DNA of 64,000 nt from Flagellimonas maritima (GCF_003269425.1 NZ_CP030104.1:2413501-2477500), one strand, 5' to 3'. Numbered from the stretch's first letter, positions 53,481-63,180 are shown. The notes: generated from the sequence alone by a model not told the origin. Numbers and translations are program-made.

Positions 53481-54305
53481 TTAAACTGCAACAACCCCTT
53501 TAATATGGGGATGTGGATTATAGTCCACCAATTCAAAATCATCAAAAGTAAAGTCGAAAATATCTTTAACTGTTGGGTTGAGTTTCATTTTGGGCAAAGA
53601 CCTTGGCTCACGACTTAATTGTAGTTCTACCTGCTCCATGTGGTTGTTATAGATATGGGCATCACCGAAAGTGTGGATAAAATCCCCGGGTTGGTAACCG
53701 CAGACCTGTGCTATCATTAGAGTAAATAATGCATAAGAGGCAATATTAAAAGGTACGCCCAAAAAGATATCCGCGCTACGCTGGTACAATTGGCAGGAAA
53801 GTTTACCATCCGCCACATAAAATTGAAAAAAAGCATGACATGGGGGTAAGGCGGCTTTTCCTTGCGCCACATTTTCAGAAAAAGAGATTGAAGTATCCGG
53901 CAATACACTGGGATTCCAAGCAGAGACCAACATTCTACGGCTATTAGGGTTGCTTTTAAGGGTTGAAACCAATTCCTTGATCTGATCTATTTCTTCGCCG
54001 TTCCAATTGCGCCATTGGTATCCGTAAACGGGTCCCAGATTACCGTTCTCATCGGCCCACTCGTTCCAGATACGCACCCCGTTTTCTTGTAGATAACCCA
54101 CATTGGTATCTCCTTTTAAAAACCATAGCAGTTCATGCACAATGGATTTTAAATGCAGCTTTTTGGTGGTCACCATAGGAAATCCTTCCGAAAGGTCAAA
54201 TCGCATTTGATAGCCAAAAACGCTAATAGTTCCTGTTCCTGTACGGTCTCCCTTCTGATTTCCGTGTTCCAAAACATGTTTCAGTAAGTCGTGGTATTGT
54301 TTCAT
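53481..54305 (-). CDS. thyA: Thymidylate synthase
   Basis: A 274-residue ThyA that methylates dUMP with methylene-tetrahydrofolate. The catalytic Cys lies in [44 protein letters not shown] (Arg, Ser and Asp of the substrate site) and [10 protein letters not shown] are all present. Length is slightly above the E. coli protein. folA, which regenerates its cofactor, is about 11 kb away in the same orientation. Confidence 0.97.
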   Translation of the reverse strand: MKQYHDLLKHVLEHGNQKGDRTGTGTISVFGYQMRFDLSEGFPMVTTKKLHLKSIVHELLWFLKGDTNVGYLQENGVRIWNEWADENGNLGPVYGYQWRNWNGEEIDQIKELVSTLKSNPNSRRMLVSAWNPSVLPDTSISFSENVAQGKAALPPCHAFFQFYVADGKLSCQLYQRSADIFLGVPFNIASYALFTLMIAQVCGYQPGDFIHTFGDAHIYNNHMEQVELQLSREPRSLPKMKLNPTVKDIFDFTFDDFELVDYNPHPHIKGVVAV

Positions 54306-54312
54306 AGCCTGT

Positions 54313-54340
54313 AAAGGTAAAGGGTGATGGGTAAAAGTTA
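54313..54340. repeat. Short G-rich heptamer-like repeat, left flank
   Basis: GGTAAAGGGTGATGGGTAAA-type sequence between thyA and the four-helix-bundle gene. It is the reverse complement of the TTTACCC/TTCACCC units found on the other side of that gene, so the gene is bracketed by inverted, related repeats. Confidence 0.45.
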
Positions 54341-54352
54341 AAAGGTTGGCTA

Positions 54353-54706
54353 CTAGGATTTATTATATTTTATTAACGATGCGATTCTGCGTTGTAAAAG
54401 TTGGATGCTATCAATTATGGGTTCTAATTCTTCTGGCGCTATAAATCTTAAATCTTCGCAAAGTATTAAGTGTGTTTCTAGTTCATAAGAAGAACCTAAA
54501 CTCATTTGAAGAAATCTAGCAAAATCTTTATTGGAGTCTTTGCCGCAGCCTTCAGCAATGTTAGCTGGAATAGAAACTGCACACCTATTTATTTGCGAAG
54601 TAAGGCCATATCTTTCAGTTTCTGGAAGTATTTTGGTCAAATTATAAGTCTTTTTAACCAATATTCTACCTTCTTTCCAAACTTCAAGCTCTCTAAAATT
54701 TCTCAT
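54353..54706 (-). CDS. Four-helix-bundle protein (S23 / 23S rRNA intervening-sequence type)
   Basis: A 117-residue helical protein of the S23 family: [66 protein letters not shown]. Such genes were named from insertions in 23S rRNA but in Bacteroidota they usually stand alone in intergenic regions and their job is unknown; relatives (Avd-like) act in diversity-generating elements. Repeats of heptamers lie on both sides. I use the ATG at 54706; 54724 is also in frame. Confidence 0.85.
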   Translation of the reverse strand: MRNFRELEVWKEGRILVKKTYNLTKILPETERYGLTSQINRCAVSIPANIAEGCGKDSNKDFARFLQMSLGSSYELETHLILCEDLRFIAPEELEPIIDSIQLLQRRIASLIKYNKS

Positions 54707-54752
54707 TACGATTATATCGTTCAAAAAATTAGAGGTTGATTTTTATTTGCTT

Positions 54753-54821
54753 TTACCCTTTACCCTTTACTCTTTACCCTTTACCCTTTACCCTTCACCC
54801 TTCACCCTTCACCCTTCACTC
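54753..54821. repeat. Heptamer tandem repeat, right flank
   Basis: Ten 7-base units in a row: six TTACCCT (the third is TTACTCT), then three TCACCCT and a last degenerate unit. The switch from TTACCCT to TCACCCT is clean. It lies between the four-helix-bundle gene and the nucleoside transporter gene and is related, in inverse orientation, to the short repeat at 54313-54340. Confidence 0.85.
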
Positions 54822-54831
54822 AAAATCCATA

Positions 54832-56298
54832 TCACCCAAGAATCATCCCAGCAATAGTAGCAGATAAAAGCGAGGCTAAAGAACCGCCCAAAACGGCTTT
54901 CATCCCAAATTCCGATAAGGTTTTACGCTGTCCCGGAGCAAGTGAACCTATACCGCCAATTTGAATACCAATGGAAGCAAAATTGGCAAAACCGCATAAC
55001 ATATATGTTGCCATAATCACGGATTTGTTATAGGTAAAGTGTAGATTGTTGGTCATGGTCTTTAACTCAGCCAATTGGATGTAGCCAACAAATTCACTGG
55101 CGGCAAGTTTAATGCCCAAAAGTTGGCCCATAAGCATAATATCTTCATTTGCCACACCGATCAACCACATGAGCGGAGCAAAAACGGTCCCTAAAATAGC
55201 TTCAAGAGAGAAATTAGTGTAAGGTGAATTTGCAGCAATCCATGTGTTCAGGGTCATAAAATCACCAACCCAATCCAAGATGCCATTAATCATCGCTATG
55301 AAAGCTATAAAAACCAATAACATGGCACCTACATTAACGGCAAGTTTTAACCCTTCGGTAGTTCCATTAGCGATTGCATCCAAAATATTGGAGCCTATTT
55401 TTTCTGAAGAAACTTTTACATCGGTATTCACTTTTTCGGTCTGTGGATATAGAATTTTGGATATGACAATAGCACCGGGAGCGGCCATTACAGAAGCTGC
55501 CAACAAATGTTTGGCAAAAACCAATCGCAGCACAGGGTCGTCACCCCCTAAAAATCCAATATAAGCTGCTAAAACTGCACCTGCCACTGTCGCCATTCCC
55601 CCAATCATAACCAAGAGAATTTCGGATTTGTTCATTTTTTCCAGATAAGCTTTTATGAGCAATGGTGCTTCGGTTTGACCCAAAAAAATGTTTCCTGCAA
55701 CCGAAAGACTTTCAGCACCCGAGATGCCTAGGGATTTAGAAAGCAACCAAGCCAATGCCCGTACTACTTTCTGGATGATACCCATATAAAATAACACAGA
55801 GGTCAATGCAGAAAAGAAAATTATAGTGGGCAATACTTGAAAGGCGAAAATAAAACCAAATGTGTCCATATCAACTACCAAACCTTCAAAAAGGAACTGA
55901 CTTCCCGAACGCGTAAAATCTAAAATACTAACAAAAACCTGACCAACTTTTTCAAATCCATATTGTACAAACGGTACTTTGAGAACTCCAAAGGCAATCA
56001 GTAATTGAAGAGCTAATCCAATGCCAACTGTTTTCCAATTAATCGCTTTTCGGTTGGAACTAAACAAAAATGAAATCAAAACCAAAACGGCCATTCCCAA
56101 AATACCTCTCAACATGGTGGTTACGGTAAAACCTTGGTTGGGAATTAATTGTTGTTGGGATTTTTCCAATAAAATATCATCAATTAGAGGTACATCCACT
56201 GCTATGCTCAATGAATCTGCAGAAATAGTGTTTTGTGCGAAAGAAGCAGAACAAATAAACAATAAGAATATCAGGAAACCTTTGGTTTTGCGGCCCAT
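54832..56298 (-). CDS. Concentrative nucleoside transporter (NupC family)
   Basis: A 488-residue transporter of the CNT family with about ten membrane segments. Typical blocks are ESLSVAGNIFLGQTEAPLLIKAYL, GGMATVAGAVLAAYIGFLGG and CGFANFASIGIQIGGIGSLAP. The N-terminus has a signal-peptide-like stretch (FLIFLLFICSASFAQ) and an extra ~45 residues before the first core helix, a variation seen in Bacteroidota. It imports nucleosides with protons or sodium; the deoxynucleoside kinase fused to HPPK (16867-18012) could use such substrates. Confidence 0.93.
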   Translation of the reverse strand: MGRKTKGFLIFLLFICSASFAQNTISADSLSIAVDVPLIDDILLEKSQQQLIPNQGFTVTTMLRGILGMAVLVLISFLFSSNRKAINWKTVGIGLALQLLIAFGVLKVPFVQYGFEKVGQVFVSILDFTRSGSQFLFEGLVVDMDTFGFIFAFQVLPTIIFFSALTSVLFYMGIIQKVVRALAWLLSKSLGISGAESLSVAGNIFLGQTEAPLLIKAYLEKMNKSEILLVMIGGMATVAGAVLAAYIGFLGGDDPVLRLVFAKHLLAASVMAAPGAIVISKILYPQTEKVNTDVKVSSEKIGSNILDAIANGTTEGLKLAVNVGAMLLVFIAFIAMINGILDWVGDFMTLNTWIAANSPYTNFSLEAILGTVFAPLMWLIGVANEDIMLMGQLLGIKLAASEFVGYIQLAELKTMTNNLHFTYNKSVIMATYMLCGFANFASIGIQIGGIGSLAPGQRKTLSEFGMKAVLGGSLASLLSATIAGMILG

Positions 56299-56307
56299 GT
56301 AAAAGGT

Positions 56308-56940
56308 TTATTTGCGCTTGGAAATTTCGTCCCTTAATTTGGCAGCTTTTTCGTAGTCTTCATTGGCTACTGCTTTGTCCAATTCTTTGTGGAGTTCATC
56401 CAAGGTAAGTTCTCTATAGCCTTGTGATGATGAACCTGATTCTATTTCTACGGTTTCACCCTCCTGAAGAATTTCATCTACCACTATGCTGTCATCATCT
56501 TCATTTTCATCGTTCTCTTTTGAAGAGAATTTCAGAAATATTCCAGCTTTGTCCAAGATGGTTTTATAAGTAAAAATAGGGGCATCAAAACGTAGTGCCA
56601 AAGCAATGGCATCACTTGTCCGGGCATCAACGATTTCCTCCACTTTATCACGTTCGCATATAATGCTCGAATAGAAAACGCCATCTACAAGCTTATGTAT
56701 GATGACCTGCTTGACCACGATTGAAAAACGGTCCGCAAAATTTTTGAAAAGATCATGGGTCAACGGCCTTGGAGGTTTTATCTCTTTTTCAAGGGCTATT
56801 GCGATGGATTGTGCTTCAAAAGCACCAATAACTATGGGAAGTTTTCTATCTCCATCCACCTCATTCAAAATAAGGGCATATGCACCATTTTGTGTCTGGC
56901 TGTAAGAGATTCCCTTTATTTTTAATCGTACTAAGCTCAT
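56308..56940 (-). CDS. Bifunctional nuclease (DUF151) with C-terminal UVR motif
   Basis: A 210-residue protein. Residues ~1-140 are the bifunctional nuclease domain (GAYALILNEVDGDRKLPIVIG, FEAQSIAIALEKEIKPPRPLTHDLF split at these blocks, and VDARTSDAIALALRFDAPIF). Residues ~170-210 (ELTLDELHKELDKAVANEDYEKAAKLRDEI shortened to its core NEDYEKAAKLRDEI) form a UvrB/UvrC motif, suggesting a protein partner in nucleic-acid work. An acidic linker joins them. The role in vivo is unclear. Confidence 0.88.
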   Translation of the reverse strand: MSLVRLKIKGISYSQTQNGAYALILNEVDGDRKLPIVIGAFEAQSIAIALEKEIKPPRPLTHDLFKNFADRFSIVVKQVIIHKLVDGVFYSSIICERDKVEEIVDARTSDAIALALRFDAPIFTYKTILDKAGIFLKFSSKENDENEDDDSIVVDEILQEGETVEIESGSSSQGYRELTLDELHKELDKAVANEDYEKAAKLRDEISKRK

Positions 56941-56956
56941 ATTATCTTCCTAAAAC

Positions 56957-57002
56957 CAAAAAAGCCGTTCAAATAAGTGGCGATACCAGTTATCTGAACG
57001 GC
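56957..57002 (-). terminator. Intrinsic terminator of the etf operon
   Basis: Stem GCCGTTCA/TGAACGGC (56964-56971 with 56995-57002) with an A-run on the left, a T-run on the minus strand, 28 bases after the etfA stop codon. Confidence 0.7.
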
Positions 57003-57029
57003 CCCTTGCAGAGGGCAAATTAACAAAAA

Positions 57030-57998
57030 TTAAGCGTTTTGGGCTTTAAATTCCTTTAATTTTTCGATGAGTTCCGGTACTACCTCAAAGGCATCACCAA
57101 CTATCCCATAATCTGCGGCCTTAAAGAACGGAGCTTCAGGGTCGTTGTTGATTACAACTTTGGTTTTGGAGGCACTGACTCCCGCCAAATGTTGAATGGC
57201 TCCAGAAATACCGATAGCGATGTATAGATTGCTCGCAACTGGTTTACCGGTTTGGCCAACATGTTCACCGTGAGAACGCCATCCTAAATCAGATACTGGT
57301 TTGGAACATGCCGTAGCAGCACCTAGAACTTCGGCCAATTCTTCTATCATACCCCAATTTTCTGGACCTTTGAGTCCTCTTCCGCCTGAAACGACGACGT
57401 CTGCATCTGCGATAGTTGCTTTACCAACAACTTTATCGATTTCAACGGATTTAGTGGTGAAATCTGAATCGCTCAATGAGGGACTGAAATCTTCCACTGT
57501 TGCAGAAATAGTATTTTCATGAACACCGTACGCATTGTTTGAAACACCAACGACTTTTGTTTCAGAGGTGATTTCTGTATATGCAAAACCTTTATTGCTA
57601 AAGGCAGTTCTTTTAACTATAAATGGTGATGTGCTCTCTGGTGCCGCGACAACATTGGGAACATAGCCTGCATTTAATTTAGCTGTTAAAATTGGGGCCA
57701 AGAACTTAGTGTCCGCACTTGAACTTACAATGATTACTTTGGCTCCTTCGGCTTCTGCCGCCTGTACTATGGAGTTTGCATAAGCTTTTGCATTGAATGT
57801 TCTCAACTTTTCATCGGAAACTTTCAATACTTTGGAAACGCCATAATTGCCCAGTGATGCTTCATCTTCCGGGTTTATGGAAATCGCCGTGACCGTTTCA
57901 CCTAAATCTTGAGCAATTTTATATGCATAAGAAGCTACTTCAAAAGCGTTCTTTTTAAATTTTCCTTTATCTGATTCGGTATATACTAATACTGACAT
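57030..57998 (-). CDS. etfA: Electron transfer flavoprotein subunit alpha
   Basis: A 322-residue ETF alpha subunit that binds FAD and carries electrons from acyl-CoA and other dehydrogenases to the quinone pool. The FAD domain signature is clear: [33 protein letters not shown] (key parts [15 protein letters not shown]), [27 protein letters not shown] ([12 protein letters not shown]) and [11 protein letters not shown]. It starts 18 bases after the etfB stop. Confidence 0.96.
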   Translation of the reverse strand: MSVLVYTESDKGKFKKNAFEVASYAYKIAQDLGETVTAISINPEDEASLGNYGVSKVLKVSDEKLRTFNAKAYANSIVQAAEAEGAKVIIVSSSADTKFLAPILTAKLNAGYVPNVVAAPESTSPFIVKRTAFSNKGFAYTEITSETKVVGVSNNAYGVHENTISATVEDFSPSLSDSDFTTKSVEIDKVVGKATIADADVVVSGGRGLKGPENWGMIEELAEVLGAATACSKPVSDLGWRSHGEHVGQTGKPVASNLYIAIGISGAIQHLAGVSASKTKVVINNDPEAPFFKAADYGIVGDAFEVVPELIEKLKEFKAQNA

Positions 57999-58016
57999 AT
58001 TTTTTAATTCTGATTT

Positions 58017-58763
58017 TTAAATCACTTTAGCTTCATTATGTAATAACTCCACGAGTTCTTCAACATTATCGGCATCAATCAACTTAACCGGCCCTTTAGC
58101 TGCCGGCTTCTCGAACTTTTTATCTCGTGTTGGCTTTGGAGCATCAACAGGGTCGACTACATTAAGGGTCTTTTTGCGCGCCATCATGATTCCACGCATA
58201 TTGGGAATACGAAGATCACTTTCTTCGACCAATCCCTTTTGGCCACCTATTACTAATGGGAGGGTTGTACTTATTTTTTCTTTTCCACCATCAATTTCCC
58301 GCATTGCGGTTGCGTTGTTGCCATCAATCTCTAGGTTGATACAAGTATTTACAAAATTCATGTCCAATAATGTGGCTAAAATACCTGGAACCATACCTCC
58401 ATTATAATCGATGGACTCCCTGCCAGCAATTACAAGGTCATAACCTCCATTTTTTACTATCTCTGCCAATTGCCGTGCAACAAAAAAACCGTCTGTAGGA
58501 TCTGCGTCGATTCTTATGGCTTCATCAGCTCCTATGGCTAGGGCTTTACGTATAGTTGGTTCTGTTTGAGGCCCACCAACTGTGGCTACATGTACAGCAG
58601 CTCCCTGTTTTTCTTTGAACCACATGGCGCGGGTCAATCCAAACTCATCATTGGGATTGATAACAAATTGTACCCCGTTTGTATCAAACTTGGTATTCCC
58701 TTCAGTAAAATTGATTTTTGAAGTAGTATCCGGTACGTTGCTAATGCAAACTAAAATCTTCAT
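58017..58763 (-). CDS. etfB: Electron transfer flavoprotein subunit beta
   Basis: A 248-residue ETF beta subunit: VCISNVPDTTSKINF at the start, NPNDEFGLTRAMWFKE, DLVIAGRESIDYNGGMVPGILA and the recognition loop near LRIPNMRGIMMARKK. I use the ATG at 58763 (MKILVCISN); an ATG at 58823 is in frame but implausible because it would place the start inside a palindrome. It forms the etfB-etfA operon, probably controlled through that palindrome (58809-58836). Confidence 0.96.
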   Translation of the reverse strand: MKILVCISNVPDTTSKINFTEGNTKFDTNGVQFVINPNDEFGLTRAMWFKEKQGAAVHVATVGGPQTEPTIRKALAIGADEAIRIDADPTDGFFVARQLAEIVKNGGYDLVIAGRESIDYNGGMVPGILATLLDMNFVNTCINLEIDGNNATAMREIDGGKEKISTTLPLVIGGQKGLVEESDLRIPNMRGIMMARKKTLNVVDPVDAPKPTRDKKFEKPAAKGPVKLIDADNVEELVELLHNEAKVI

Positions 58764-58808
58764 ATTTCTCTTTAGGTTTAACGTTTCAAAGATAGCTATA
58801 AAAATATG

Positions 58809-58836
58809 AATTTTATTATGCATGCATAATAAAATT
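58809..58836. promoter_or_regulatory. Palindromic operator candidate, copy 2 (28 bases)
   Basis: A perfect 28-base palindrome centred on TGCA|TGCA, with ATTATGCATGCATAAT in the middle. It lies 46 bases upstream of the etfB start and between etfBA and the divergent pdhB gene. The same 16-base core occurs at 32777-32792 upstream of the GDSL lipoprotein gene. Confidence 0.7.
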
Positions 58837-58884
58837 TGTTCTTTTTTTTGGTTTTTATCACCTAATTATTCATGTATATTTTCC

Positions 58885-58892
58885 TATTTTTG
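58885..58892 (+). promoter_or_regulatory. Candidate -7 box of pdhB
   Basis: TATTTTTG exactly matches TAnnTTTG, 43 bases before the pdhB ATG. The -33 region is not obvious. Confidence 0.45.
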
Positions 58893-58935
58893 CTTGCATT
58901 TTGATGCAATGAACTAACATTTTTAGTACTATTCA

Positions 58936-59913
58936 ATGAAAACACTACAGTTTAGGGAAGCCATTCAACAGGCAATGTCCGAAGAGATGCGAAAAGATGA
59001 TACCATTTATTTAATGGGTGAGGAGGTTGCCGAGTATAATGGAGCCTACAAAGCGTCTAAAGGTATGTTGGACGAATTTGGACCCGAACGTGTAATTGAT
59101 ACCCCTATCTCAGAATTGGGTTTTTCAGGTATTGGTGTTGGTTCAGCAATGATAGGTAACCGACCCATTATTGAATTTATGACCTTTAATTTTTCCTTGG
59201 TCGGGATAGACCAGATTATCAATAATGCAGCAAAAATCAGGCAAATGTCCGGAGGTCAGTTTCCGTGTCCCATAGTCTTTAGGGGCCCAACAGCTTCAGC
59301 GGGGCAATTGGCCGCAACACATTCGCAGGCCTTTGAAAGCTGGTTTGCCAACTGTCCTGGACTAAAAGTTGTTGTGCCGTCAAATCCAGCCGATGCCAAG
59401 GGATTGTTAAAATCAGCTATCCGTGATGACGACCCTGTAATTTTTATGGAATCCGAGCAGATGTACGGGGATAAGGGAGAAGTGCCGGAAGGTGAATATA
59501 CGATTCCGTTGGGTGTTGCGGATATTAAAAGAGAAGGAACAGATGTAACTATTGTATCTTTTGGAAAAATTATAAAAGAAGCTTATAAAGCTGCCGATGA
59601 ACTTGAAAAAGATGGTATAAGCTGCGAGATAATCGATTTAAGGACTGTGCGTCCCATGGATTATGAGGCTATCTTGAACTCTGTAAAGAAAACTAATCGA
59701 TTGGTTATTTTGGAAGAAGCATGGCCTTTTGGCAATGTAGCCACTGAAATTACGTATCAAGTTCAAGATAAAGTATTTGATTATTTGGATGCACCTGTAG
59801 TAAAATTGAATACGGCCGATACGCCCGCACCATATTCTCCGGTACTTTTGGCCGAATGGTTACCAAATCATGAAGATGTAATTAAAGCTGTTAAGAAAGT
59901 GTTATATAAATAA
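58936..59913 (+). CDS. pdhB: Pyruvate dehydrogenase E1 component subunit beta
   Basis: A 325-residue E1 beta subunit of the 2-oxoacid dehydrogenase type: MGEEVAEYNGAYKASKGMLDEFG, RVIDTPISELGFSGIGVGSAM, PIVFRGPTASAGQLAATHSQAFE and VVVPSNPADAKGLLKSAIRDDDPVIF (quoted in blocks). With the alpha subunit (encoded elsewhere) it decarboxylates pyruvate using thiamine diphosphate. It stands alone here and ends in a strong terminator. Confidence 0.93.
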   Translation: MKTLQFREAIQQAMSEEMRKDDTIYLMGEEVAEYNGAYKASKGMLDEFGPERVIDTPISELGFSGIGVGSAMIGNRPIIEFMTFNFSLVGIDQIINNAAKIRQMSGGQFPCPIVFRGPTASAGQLAATHSQAFESWFANCPGLKVVVPSNPADAKGLLKSAIRDDDPVIFMESEQMYGDKGEVPEGEYTIPLGVADIKREGTDVTIVSFGKIIKEAYKAADELEKDGISCEIIDLRTVRPMDYEAILNSVKKTNRLVILEEAWPFGNVATEITYQVQDKVFDYLDAPVVKLNTADTPAPYSPVLLAEWLPNHEDVIKAVKKVLYK

Positions 59914-59938
59914 CATACTTATATTTGTAAAGTATATT

Positions 59939-59971
59939 AGCCCCTTCAACAATTGTTGAAGGGGCTTTTTT
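59939..59971 (+). terminator. Intrinsic terminator of pdhB
   Basis: A perfect 28-base palindrome (59939-59966) forms a 12-bp stem AGCCCCTTCAAC/GTTGAAGGGGCT with an AATT loop, followed by a T-run, 26 bases after the pdhB stop. Confidence 0.9.
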
Positions 59972-60064
59972 AAGGGAACAGTATTTGATAAAAAAATTAC
60001 TTTAAAACAAATCCAATTTTTTAAACTCTTTTAGGGGTTCTTGGCATGTTCCAGATATTAAAGT

Positions 60065-62560
60065 ATGAATAGATTCCTCCAAATCATTTTCTTCTTATCC
60101 TTTTTTTCAGTTTTCTCCCAAACCAAGGTCGGGGGTATTGTACAAGATGAGTCTGGTGAGCCAATAGCTTTTGCCAATATTATTTTCAAAAATTCATCAG
60201 AAGGAACGATTACCAATGACAATGGTCGCTTTTACATAGAATCAGATGAAGTCTATGACACTGTTTTGGTTTCTTTTATAGGCTATGAGACATTGGAAAT
60301 TGAATTGGGGCAAAAGGTTACCTACAACATGGAAATTATTTTGCAAGAAGCCGCGGAGCAATTAGCGGAGGTTGTTGTCTATACAGGTAAACAGTCTAAA
60401 AAAGACAATCCTGCCATCGAGATCTTAAAAAAAATCTGGGCCAAGAAACGACAAAATGGTGTTCGCCAATTTGAGCAATACCAATACGATAAATATGAAA
60501 AATTGGAGTTTGACCTGAATACTATTGATAGTGCATTGATCAAAAGTAAACTATTCAAGGGATTGGAATTTATGTTTCAAGATTTGGATACCTCCAGAAT
60601 TACGGGAAAGACCTACTTGCCCATGTTTTTGAACGAGAGCTTCTCCAAAGTTTATGGCGATAATTTATTGAAAGAAGAAAAAGAGGATGTCCTAGGGAAC
60701 AAGAATGCAGGTTTCGGTGGAAATCAATCCATAACCGCTTTTGTAGAGGATTTATACTCCGACTACGATATTTATAATAACTACTTAAAATTTTTTGATA
60801 AAAGTTTTACAAGCCCACTTTCAAAAACTGGAGTGGATACCTATAATTACGTTTTGTCAGACAGTACTTTTATAGACAACAAGTGGTGTTACAATATAAT
60901 CTACTATCCAAGACGAAAAAACGAGTTGACTTTTAAAGGGGATTTTTGGGTAAGCGATACAACTTATGCCATAAAAAAAATTAATCTTCAAGTAACAAAG
61001 AGCGCAAACATAAATTGGGTAAAGGAGATTTATATAGAACAGGATTTTGATGTTGTTAACGACTCTGTATTTCTGCTAAAAAGGGATTATATGTTAAGTG
61101 ATTTCAGCTTTTCAAAAAAAGAAGAATCACGAGGGGTATATGGGAAGAGAACAACGGTCTATGATAATTACCAATTTGATAAAAAACGTCCGGAAGATTT
61201 CTATAAAGCCAAGTCCGATCCCTACGATCCAAGAATCTTTAAAAGAGATAGCACATTTTGGAAAAATGCCCGCTTAGAGCAATTGAATGAGGATGAATCT
61301 GGAATATTCAAAATGCTCGATACGTTAAAGACCGTACCAAAATTTAGAACTTATTATGACATTGTCAGTATTTTAGGTTCGGGATATATCGAAATCGACA
61401 AATGGAATATAGATATTGGTAATATTTACAGTGTTTTTGGATTTAATGATGCTGAGGGTACACGTGTAAGACTTGGGGCAAGGACCTATTTTGGACAGAA
61501 CGATACATGGCGGTTGGAAGGTTATATGGCATACGGATTCAAGGACCAAAAGGCAAAGCATGGACTTTCGGCCAAATTTTTATTGGACAGAAAAACACGA
61601 CTTATATTATCTGGCGGTAACCGAAGGGATATAGAGCAATTGGGAATAAGCTTGACAAGTACCAACGATGTACTGGGAAGAAGTATCGCTTCCTCTGCTT
61701 TGGTTACGGTTGGCGCAAACGACCGTCTTACTAACATCAATCTATCGACCCTCAACTTTGAGATGGAACCAGCTAAAAATTTTAGGGTGAGATTGGGAGG
61801 TTCGTTCCGGACATTGAGTTCTGCATTGCCCGATGCTTTTAGTCTTGATTATTTAGATTCAGAAGCTCCAAACGGTATTTCTTCTGAAGTCAGGCAATTT
61901 GATATCAACACTACACTAATATACACTCCAGGAAGAAGAACCATTGGATATGGTGTAGAAAGGGATGAAATCAATGATGATTACAGTACGCTTCTACTAA
62001 ATTATACGAAAGGAACAAGAGGATTTTTAGAAAGTGACTTTGATTATGAGCGCCTACAATTTTCCTACAGGCAGCCATGGCAAATAGGAGGCTTGGGCAG
62101 ATTGACCAGTAGTGTGGAATTGGGAAAAACATTTGGGGAGGTGCCTTTGAGCTTATTAAGTGTAGTACCGGGAAACCAGACGCTATTTTCTTTGTACAAT
62201 ACATTTCCTAATCTGGATTTCTACGAGTTTGTTACGGATACTTACGCTACGGTACATCTGGAACATAATTTTAACGGTCGGCTGTTTTCGAGGATACCTT
62301 TTTTGCGAAAGTTAAATCTTAGAGAGATTATTGGACTTAGAGGTGCTTGGGGACAACTATCCGATGAAAATATTGCTTTGAACTCACCTACTAATATTCC
62401 TTTGATAGCACCTGACGACCAAATTTATTGGGAATATTCCTTTGGAATAGGCAATATCTTTAAAATATTTAGGCTGGATTTCAACTTTAGGGGAAACTAT
62501 CTTGATAATCCAAATGCCCGTCCATTCGGCATAACGGGTACCTTTGGATTTAATTTTTAA
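60065..62560 (+). CDS. DUF5686 family outer-membrane protein with carboxypeptidase-regulatory-like domain
   Basis: An 831-residue protein: signal peptide FLQIIFFLSFFSVFSQ, a carboxypeptidase-regulatory-like beta-sandwich (VGGIVQDESGEPIAFANIIF, residues ~20-105), then a long DUF5686 region with many predicted strands ending in GITGTFGFNF, as expected for an outer-membrane barrel. There is no TonB plug domain. Function is unknown; the family is almost confined to Bacteroidota. Confidence 0.88.
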   Translation: MNRFLQIIFFLSFFSVFSQTKVGGIVQDESGEPIAFANIIFKNSSEGTITNDNGRFYIESDEVYDTVLVSFIGYETLEIELGQKVTYNMEIILQEAAEQLAEVVVYTGKQSKKDNPAIEILKKIWAKKRQNGVRQFEQYQYDKYEKLEFDLNTIDSALIKSKLFKGLEFMFQDLDTSRITGKTYLPMFLNESFSKVYGDNLLKEEKEDVLGNKNAGFGGNQSITAFVEDLYSDYDIYNNYLKFFDKSFTSPLSKTGVDTYNYVLSDSTFIDNKWCYNIIYYPRRKNELTFKGDFWVSDTTYAIKKINLQVTKSANINWVKEIYIEQDFDVVNDSVFLLKRDYMLSDFSFSKKEESRGVYGKRTTVYDNYQFDKKRPEDFYKAKSDPYDPRIFKRDSTFWKNARLEQLNEDESGIFKMLDTLKTVPKFRTYYDIVSILGSGYIEIDKWNIDIGNIYSVFGFNDAEGTRVRLGARTYFGQNDTWRLEGYMAYGFKDQKAKHGLSAKFLLDRKTRLILSGGNRRDIEQLGISLTSTNDVLGRSIASSALVTVGANDRLTNINLSTLNFEMEPAKNFRVRLGGSFRTLSSALPDAFSLDYLDSEAPNGISSEVRQFDINTTLIYTPGRRTIGYGVERDEINDDYSTLLLNYTKGTRGFLESDFDYERLQFSYRQPWQIGGLGRLTSSVELGKTFGEVPLSLLSVVPGNQTLFSLYNTFPNLDFYEFVTDTYATVHLEHNFNGRLFSRIPFLRKLNLREIIGLRGAWGQLSDENIALNSPTNIPLIAPDDQIYWEYSFGIGNIFKIFRLDFNFRGNYLDNPNARPFGITGTFGFNF

Positions 62561-62607
62561 TTAATGGTTAAGAATCAATTTCTTCATCCCAATCCCTTTC
62601 TACTCAT

Positions 62608-62615
62608 TACTTTTG
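62608..62615 (+). promoter_or_regulatory. Candidate -7 box of ppa
   Basis: TACTTTTG exactly matches TAnnTTTG and ends 17 bases before the ppa ATG; an A-rich leader follows. Confidence 0.45.
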
Positions 62616-62632
62616 CAAAATAAAAAAAAGAA

Positions 62633-63160
62633 ATGTCCAAAAAAGAAGAAGTTACTTTTGATGTACTTATAGAAATTCCAAAAGGAAGTAGAAATAAATA
62701 TGAGTATGATTTTACCTTGAACAAAATCCGATTTGACAGAACGCTTTTTTCCTCAATGATGTATCCTGGCGATTATGGTTTCGTTCCTGAAACCTTGGCT
62801 TTGGACAAAGACCCGTTAGATGTTCTGGTTATGGGAACCGAACCCACTTATCCCATGGTGGTGATGGAAGTTAAGCCCGTAGGCGTTTTTCACATGACCG
62901 ATGAAAAAGGCCCGGACGAAAAAATCATTTGTGTCCCTGTTTCCGACCCTATATGGAGCAAAAGAAATGATATTAGTGACCTAAATCCACATAGATTAAA
63001 GGAAATAGAACATTTCTTTCAGGTATATAAGGATTTAGAAGAAAAGAAGGTCGATACAGGTGGATGGGGAGATGTCAACGAAGCTATAGAAATATACCAC
63101 CAATGTGTTAAAAGGTATGAAGAAAGCGAACATAAAAAGAAGCGAACTTTTACAATTTAA
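62633..63160 (+). CDS. ppa: Inorganic diphosphatase, soluble
   Basis: A 175-residue family I pyrophosphatase: IEIPKGSRNKYEYD, the MMYPGDYGFVPETLALDKDPLDVLVMG block with the metal-binding Asp residues (D-x-D-P-x-D) and the C-terminal KKVDTGGWGDVNEA. It hydrolyses pyrophosphate from biosynthesis. It is followed by a terminator and then by the gene for a membrane pyrophosphatase. Confidence 0.95.
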   Translation: MSKKEEVTFDVLIEIPKGSRNKYEYDFTLNKIRFDRTLFSSMMYPGDYGFVPETLALDKDPLDVLVMGTEPTYPMVVMEVKPVGVFHMTDEKGPDEKIICVPVSDPIWSKRNDISDLNPHRLKEIEHFFQVYKDLEEKKVDTGGWGDVNEAIEIYHQCVKRYEESEHKKKRTFTI

Positions 63161-63180
63161 GAATGAATCTGTATTAGAAA

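Noticed and set aside
54753..54821. The heptamer tract as a CRISPR array or telomere-like end
   Set aside because: Units are only seven bases and directly abutting, without spacers, and the locus is internal to the chromosome.
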